From UBA1479 sp048263775 (lineage in GTDB: Bacteria > Pseudomonadota > Alphaproteobacteria > Rhodospirillales > Casp-alpha2), in NCBI GenBank assembly GCA_048263775.1, contig JBLXDU010000001.1, forward strand, positions 664,184 to 728,183: a stretch of DNA of 64,000 nt, in the 5' to 3' direction. Position numbers and translations under genes: made by a program. Below, piece by piece: positions 60,861 through 64,000 of this stretch. The notes under the pieces were generated by a model that was not told where the DNA came from, made no database searches, and saw only the letters and a program-made list of their open reading frames with translations. Each line of letters begins with the position of its first letter. Positions within the stretch are counted from its first letter, which is position 1.

Positions 60861-62010
60861 CGTCGATCTTGATTTCGACCATCATCCCGGGGCGCAGCAG
60901 GCGGTCCTGCTGGTCAATGGCGATGCGCACCGGCAGACGCTGGGTGATCTTGGTGAAGTTGCCGCTTGGGTTCGGGCTGGGCAGCAGCGCGAATTCCGCG
61001 GTGGTGGCGTTGCCGATGACCTGGACCTTGCCCGTGAATTCACGGTCAGGATAGGCATCGACGGAAACCTGAACGACGTCGCCGACCTTGGTCTTACGAA
61101 TATCCGTTTCCTTGATGTTGGCGTCGATCCAGATCACGTCCGGGTCGTGGATCAGGGCCAGGCGTTGACCGGGGGTGACGTATTCGCCGACTTCGACGAA
61201 GGTTTTGTCGACAACACCGCTGATGGCGCTTCGGATCGTGCGGTCGGACAGGTCCAGGCGCTGTTCGTCCAATTTCGCCTGCAATTCTTGTTCACGGTGA
61301 AGATACACGGCGACGGCGCTGTCCAAAACGTGCAGGCGTTCGCGCTCGGCCTCGACCTCGGCCAGTTTGGCCTCGGCAGAATGCAGATCGGCGACGGCGA
61401 TGCGGTGTTCGCGCTCGATTTTCTTCAGTTCGGTCTCTGCCTGATCCAACTGGCGGCGGGACACGACGCGCGTCTGGAACAGGGATTTGGACCGCTCGTG
61501 TTCGCGTTTGGCCAGTTCAAGCTGCGGGTCCAGGGACGACACGGTGACCTGAGCGCCGACCAGGCGTGCCTGCTCGGACTTCAACTTGGCCGCGGTTTCC
61601 TTGTCGACCAGGCGTTTCTCCGCCAGGGTGCGTTCCTTTTCCGCGCGCAGGCTGGCGATCTGGGCTTCCAGTTCGCGGGCCTTCAGCGCCGATTCTCGGG
61701 AATCGATGGTCAGCAGGACGGTGTTCGGCTTGACGTCGTCGCCTTCCGTGACGCTGATCGAGGTGACCCATCCGGCAACGCGGGACGATACGGTAATCAG
61801 GTCGCCGCCGATGCGGGCGTCGACTTCATGGATGTTGGTGACACGGTCATGAATTTCCAGACCCCCGAACAGGGTGCCCAGCACACCAATAACGAGCGCG
61901 ATCGCAAAGCGGCGCTTACGGGCTTTCAGGCGAGCAGCTTCTTCTGCGAAATCTGTGGTGGATGACGCATTGGCATCTGACCTCGGATCGATATCCGTGG
62001 TGTCCGGCAT
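60850..62010 (-). CDS. HlyD/EmrA-type membrane fusion protein
   Basis: A 386-residue periplasmic adaptor. A cytoplasmic start is followed by one transmembrane helix (about 33-52), a lipoyl-like barrel (ITVSSRVAGWVTSI), a long coiled coil (about 100-240, rich in Glu, Lys and Leu) and a second lipoyl half with DRTIRSAISGVVDK. It links the inner-membrane transporter to an outer-membrane channel. The ATG at 62010 follows GAGGAAA. The 46-base leader contains the perfect palindrome at 62057-62068. An upstream extension of the frame is open but lacks a ribosome binding site. Confidence 0.92.
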   Translation of the reverse strand: MPDTTDIDPRSDANASSTTDFAEEAARLKARKRRFAIALVIGVLGTLFGGLEIHDRVTNIHEVDARIGGDLITVSSRVAGWVTSISVTEGDDVKPNTVLLTIDSRESALKARELEAQIASLRAEKERTLAEKRLVDKETAAKLKSEQARLVGAQVTVSSLDPQLELAKREHERSKSLFQTRVVSRRQLDQAETELKKIEREHRIAVADLHSAEAKLAEVEAERERLHVLDSAVAVYLHREQELQAKLDEQRLDLSDRTIRSAISGVVDKTFVEVGEYVTPGQRLALIHDPDVIWIDANIKETDIRKTKVGDVVQVSVDAYPDREFTGKVQVIGNATTAEFALLPSPNPSGNFTKITQRLPVRIAIDQQDRLLRPGMMVEIKIDVDQ

Positions 62011-62056
62011 GGAATTTTCCTCTGTTTCTCGGTAACGGTTCTTAATTTTATCAGGC

Positions 62057-62068
62057 ATTGTATACAAT
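62057..62068. promoter_or_regulatory. Perfect palindrome ATTGTATACAAT (candidate operator)
   Basis: A perfect 12-bp dyad, 46 bases upstream of the HlyD gene start. On the minus strand its right half overlaps a possible -10 box TACAAT, with a weak -35 (TTTCCA) 16 bases before. It is the same core as the sites at 19126 and 35441. Confidence 0.6.
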
Positions 62069-62235
62069 TGGCAGCGATTGGAAAGTAGGCCATTCGCCAT
62101 GGGCAACCGCTCAGCGCGGGTTTCGCGCAAATGGTAAGAGAGCAGCTGCATGAATTTTTATGCCGCAGTGCAAAAATTCCGGCAGCCCAAGCCCGGCTTG
62201 TATATATTCAGCGCAGGCACTCATTGGGCGGTGCA

Positions 62236-63924
62236 ATGCGGACGCAATACATCACCACACTCATCCGGATGGGAATTCTCGCCGCGGCCTGCGCCTTGGG
62301 CGGGTTTCTCGCCGAACAATACGCCTTGCGGGCGACGGCGACGCAAGCGCGCCTGGAAACGGCCGAAGAGTTGGGCAAGCTTCGGGTGCGCCTGGAAAGT
62401 TCGTTAAACGCCGATGTCCAGTTGATCCAGGGGTTGATTAGCTACGTCAAGGCGCGGCCGGGTTTGAGTCAAAACGAGTTTGCCGCGGTTGCCGCAGACC
62501 TCATGGAATCAGCGGGCGGGAGGGTCCGCAACATGGCCTTGGCGAAGAATTTGGTGATCAGCCATATCTATCCCGTGGAGGGCAATGTAAAGGCGCTTGG
62601 CCTGGATTACCGGAAGACCCCGGGACAATGGCGCGAGGTTCAGCGGACCATCAAGGAAAATACTGTGGTCATTGCCGGCCCGCTTGATCTTGTTCAGGGC
62701 GGGGTCGGCATTATCGCCCGGTTCCCGGTGGTCATTAATCCGGAAGGCGGGCTGCCCGCGGAACTGTGGGGGCTTGTCTCGACAGTGATCGATTTCAATG
62801 CCTTCGTGCAGGACGTCGGATTGCCGAGCTATCAGGCGCAGTATCGTCTGGCCCTGATCGGGCGCGATGGGACGGGCCGTGACGGAGAGGTGTTCTGGGG
62901 CGACCCGTCGGTCACGGGCCGTGATCCCGTGTATCTGGATGTCAACTTGGTTTCCGGCACCTGGGTCATCGCTGGTGAGCCGACCGACGGCTGGCCGACG
63001 CGGTCGGACGTATTGTGGCTGAACGTCGCGGGCGCGGCGGCGTTGTTTCTGCTCGGCGCCGCCATCATTTATGCCAACCTGCGCTTGGACCTGGAGACGG
63101 CACGGTCGACGGAATTGTTGAAGCGGGCACGCCAGGAGGCCGAGGCGGCCAAGGATGCGGCCCAACAGGCGAACCGCGCGAAGTCGGAATTCCTGGCCGC
63201 CATGAGCCATGAACTGCGCACGCCGCTCAATGCGATCCTCGGGTTCTCCGACATCCTGTTCAATCAGTACTTCGGTCCGCCCGGCGCGGGAAAATACCGA
63301 GAATATGCCAACGACATCCATTCTAGCGCCAAGCACCTGTTGGATCTGGTCAATGACGTCTTGGACATTTCCGCGATCGAGGCCGGCCGGACCGCGCTGG
63401 AGATCGGTATCGTCGAGGTTAAAAGCCTGATTGACGAATGCGTCCATACCGTACGCGAGCGGGCTGGTGAAAAAGGGGTCATCCTGCGCGAAGACCTGCC
63501 CGACAACCTGCCGCAATTGAAGGCCGATCGCCGGGCGATCAAGCAGGTTCTGTTGAACCTGTTGTCCAATGCGGTCAAGTTCACCCCGAACGGGGGCGGC
63601 GTGACGGTGACCGCCGCGGTTGAGGATGGTTTTCTTGCCATCACGGTCGCCGATACCGGCATTGGGATCGAACCGGAACGTCTGCCGCAGATCACGAATC
63701 CGTTCACCAGAAAAGATGCCAACCCCTACACCTCGGATCGGGGGTGGGGGCTCGGCCTGGCCATTTCAAAGTCATTGATCGATATGCACGCCGGCGAAAT
63801 TACCATTCACAGCGTGCGCGGTCAGGGCACGACAGTCACGGTTCGTCTGCATCTGGATAGTTCGGCCATCGGTCGAGGCGGGCAGGTGGACGGAGCTGGG
63901 TTTACCTGGGACCGTGAGGTTTGA
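62236..63924 (+). CDS. CHASE-domain sensor histidine kinase
   Basis: A 562-residue membrane kinase. Two transmembrane helices (about 10-30 and 255-275) flank a CHASE domain of about 200 residues, recognised by ISHIYPVEGNVKALGLDYR and AGPLDLVQGGVGIIARFPV. A coiled stretch leads to HisKA with His325 (AAMSHELRTPLN) and HATPase_c with NLLSNAVKF, DTGIGI and GWGLGLAIS. CHASE domains bind small extracellular molecules; the ligand here is unknown. The ATG at 62236 is chosen over the longer frame. No response regulator follows within the window. It is divergent from the efflux genes. Confidence 0.94.
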   Translation: MRTQYITTLIRMGILAAACALGGFLAEQYALRATATQARLETAEELGKLRVRLESSLNADVQLIQGLISYVKARPGLSQNEFAAVAADLMESAGGRVRNMALAKNLVISHIYPVEGNVKALGLDYRKTPGQWREVQRTIKENTVVIAGPLDLVQGGVGIIARFPVVINPEGGLPAELWGLVSTVIDFNAFVQDVGLPSYQAQYRLALIGRDGTGRDGEVFWGDPSVTGRDPVYLDVNLVSGTWVIAGEPTDGWPTRSDVLWLNVAGAAALFLLGAAIIYANLRLDLETARSTELLKRARQEAEAAKDAAQQANRAKSEFLAAMSHELRTPLNAILGFSDILFNQYFGPPGAGKYREYANDIHSSAKHLLDLVNDVLDISAIEAGRTALEIGIVEVKSLIDECVHTVRERAGEKGVILREDLPDNLPQLKADRRAIKQVLLNLLSNAVKFTPNGGGVTVTAAVEDGFLAITVADTGIGIEPERLPQITNPFTRKDANPYTSDRGWGLGLAISKSLIDMHAGEITIHSVRGQGTTVTVRLHLDSSAIGRGGQVDGAGFTWDREV

Positions 63925-64000
63925 GCCTTGTTGTTCCAGTATTCGAGTTTTTCAAATAACTATTTATTTTATAAATAAACTATAATTAATGTCATATATT
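63925..64000. other. AT-rich end of window with a small AT hairpin
   Basis: After the kinase stop the sequence turns strongly AT-rich. TATTTAT-TTT-ATAAATA (63961-63977) forms a perfect 7-bp stem with a 3-base loop. It may be the kinase terminator region. The next gene, if any, lies outside. Confidence 0.6.

Noticed and set aside
1..64000. Defence, prophage, integron or CRISPR system
   Set aside because: I looked for transposases, integrases, restriction enzymes, cas genes, toxin-antitoxin pairs and phage structural genes and found none. Gene order is mostly housekeeping-like.

Overview
The window is GC-rich, densely coded DNA from a free-living alphaproteobacterium, most likely a member of the Rhodospirillales. 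The lineage call rests on DivK/PleD next to ribosomal protein L33, rluD next to rpoH, hisZ next to purA, a PAS_5-type sensor, many chemoreceptors and kinases, and SDR and pseudokinase types I associate with that order. It is inference from gene content. I saw no rRNA, tRNA, CRISPR array, transposase or phage gene, so this reads as ordinary chromosome. Several genes start with TTG or GTG.

Left part (1-12.6 kb): the end of an enolase-superfamily enzyme, an ETHE1-like metallo-beta-lactamase-fold hydrolase, a chemoreceptor, a PAS_5 protein, a tungsten-type aldehyde:ferredoxin oxidoreductase followed by a MoaD/ThiS-like protein, a large hybrid histidine kinase, malic enzyme (maeB type) and a glycerophosphodiesterase. 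12.6-24.3 kb: two paralogous DMT transporters flanking a SpmA-SpmB-like nucleoside-gate protein, a Sel1-repeat membrane protein, a thiamine-diphosphate enzyme with a tiny zinc-ribbon protein, dienelactone hydrolase, small exported and unknown proteins, a thioesterase, a second chemoreceptor and a flavin reductase.

Middle (24.3-40.6 kb): a 967-residue exported ankyrin and Pro/Ala-rich protein, a GMC oxidoreductase, a PilZ protein, a GcvR-like ACT protein, an SDR lacking the usual Tyr-Lys pair, a Cys-rich protein of unknown function with a cupin dioxygenase, and an acyl-CoA island: split ADP-forming acyl-CoA ligase and crotonase on one strand, paired acyl-CoA dehydrogenases on the other. Then come threonine aldolase, a JAMM peptidase, a small membrane protein and rluD.

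Right part (40.8-64 kb) is mostly housekeeping and signalling: rpoH, a two-gene membrane pseudokinase module, purA, hisZ, a Crp-family regulator, divK-pleD, rpmG, a C-terminal processing protease, rnr, topA, dprA, an EmrAB-like efflux pair and a CHASE-domain histidine kinase.

The most interesting signals are: (1) an ATTGTATACAAT-type palindrome before three separate units (zinc ribbon/TDP enzyme, the acyl-CoA genes, the EmrAB efflux pair), which suggests one shared regulator encoded elsewhere; (2) the pseudokinase plus membrane partner between rpoH and purA; (3) the AOR-MoaD pair; (4) a possible small RNA between two terminators near 20.1 kb. All gene calls come from reading translations and motifs; no database search was possible.
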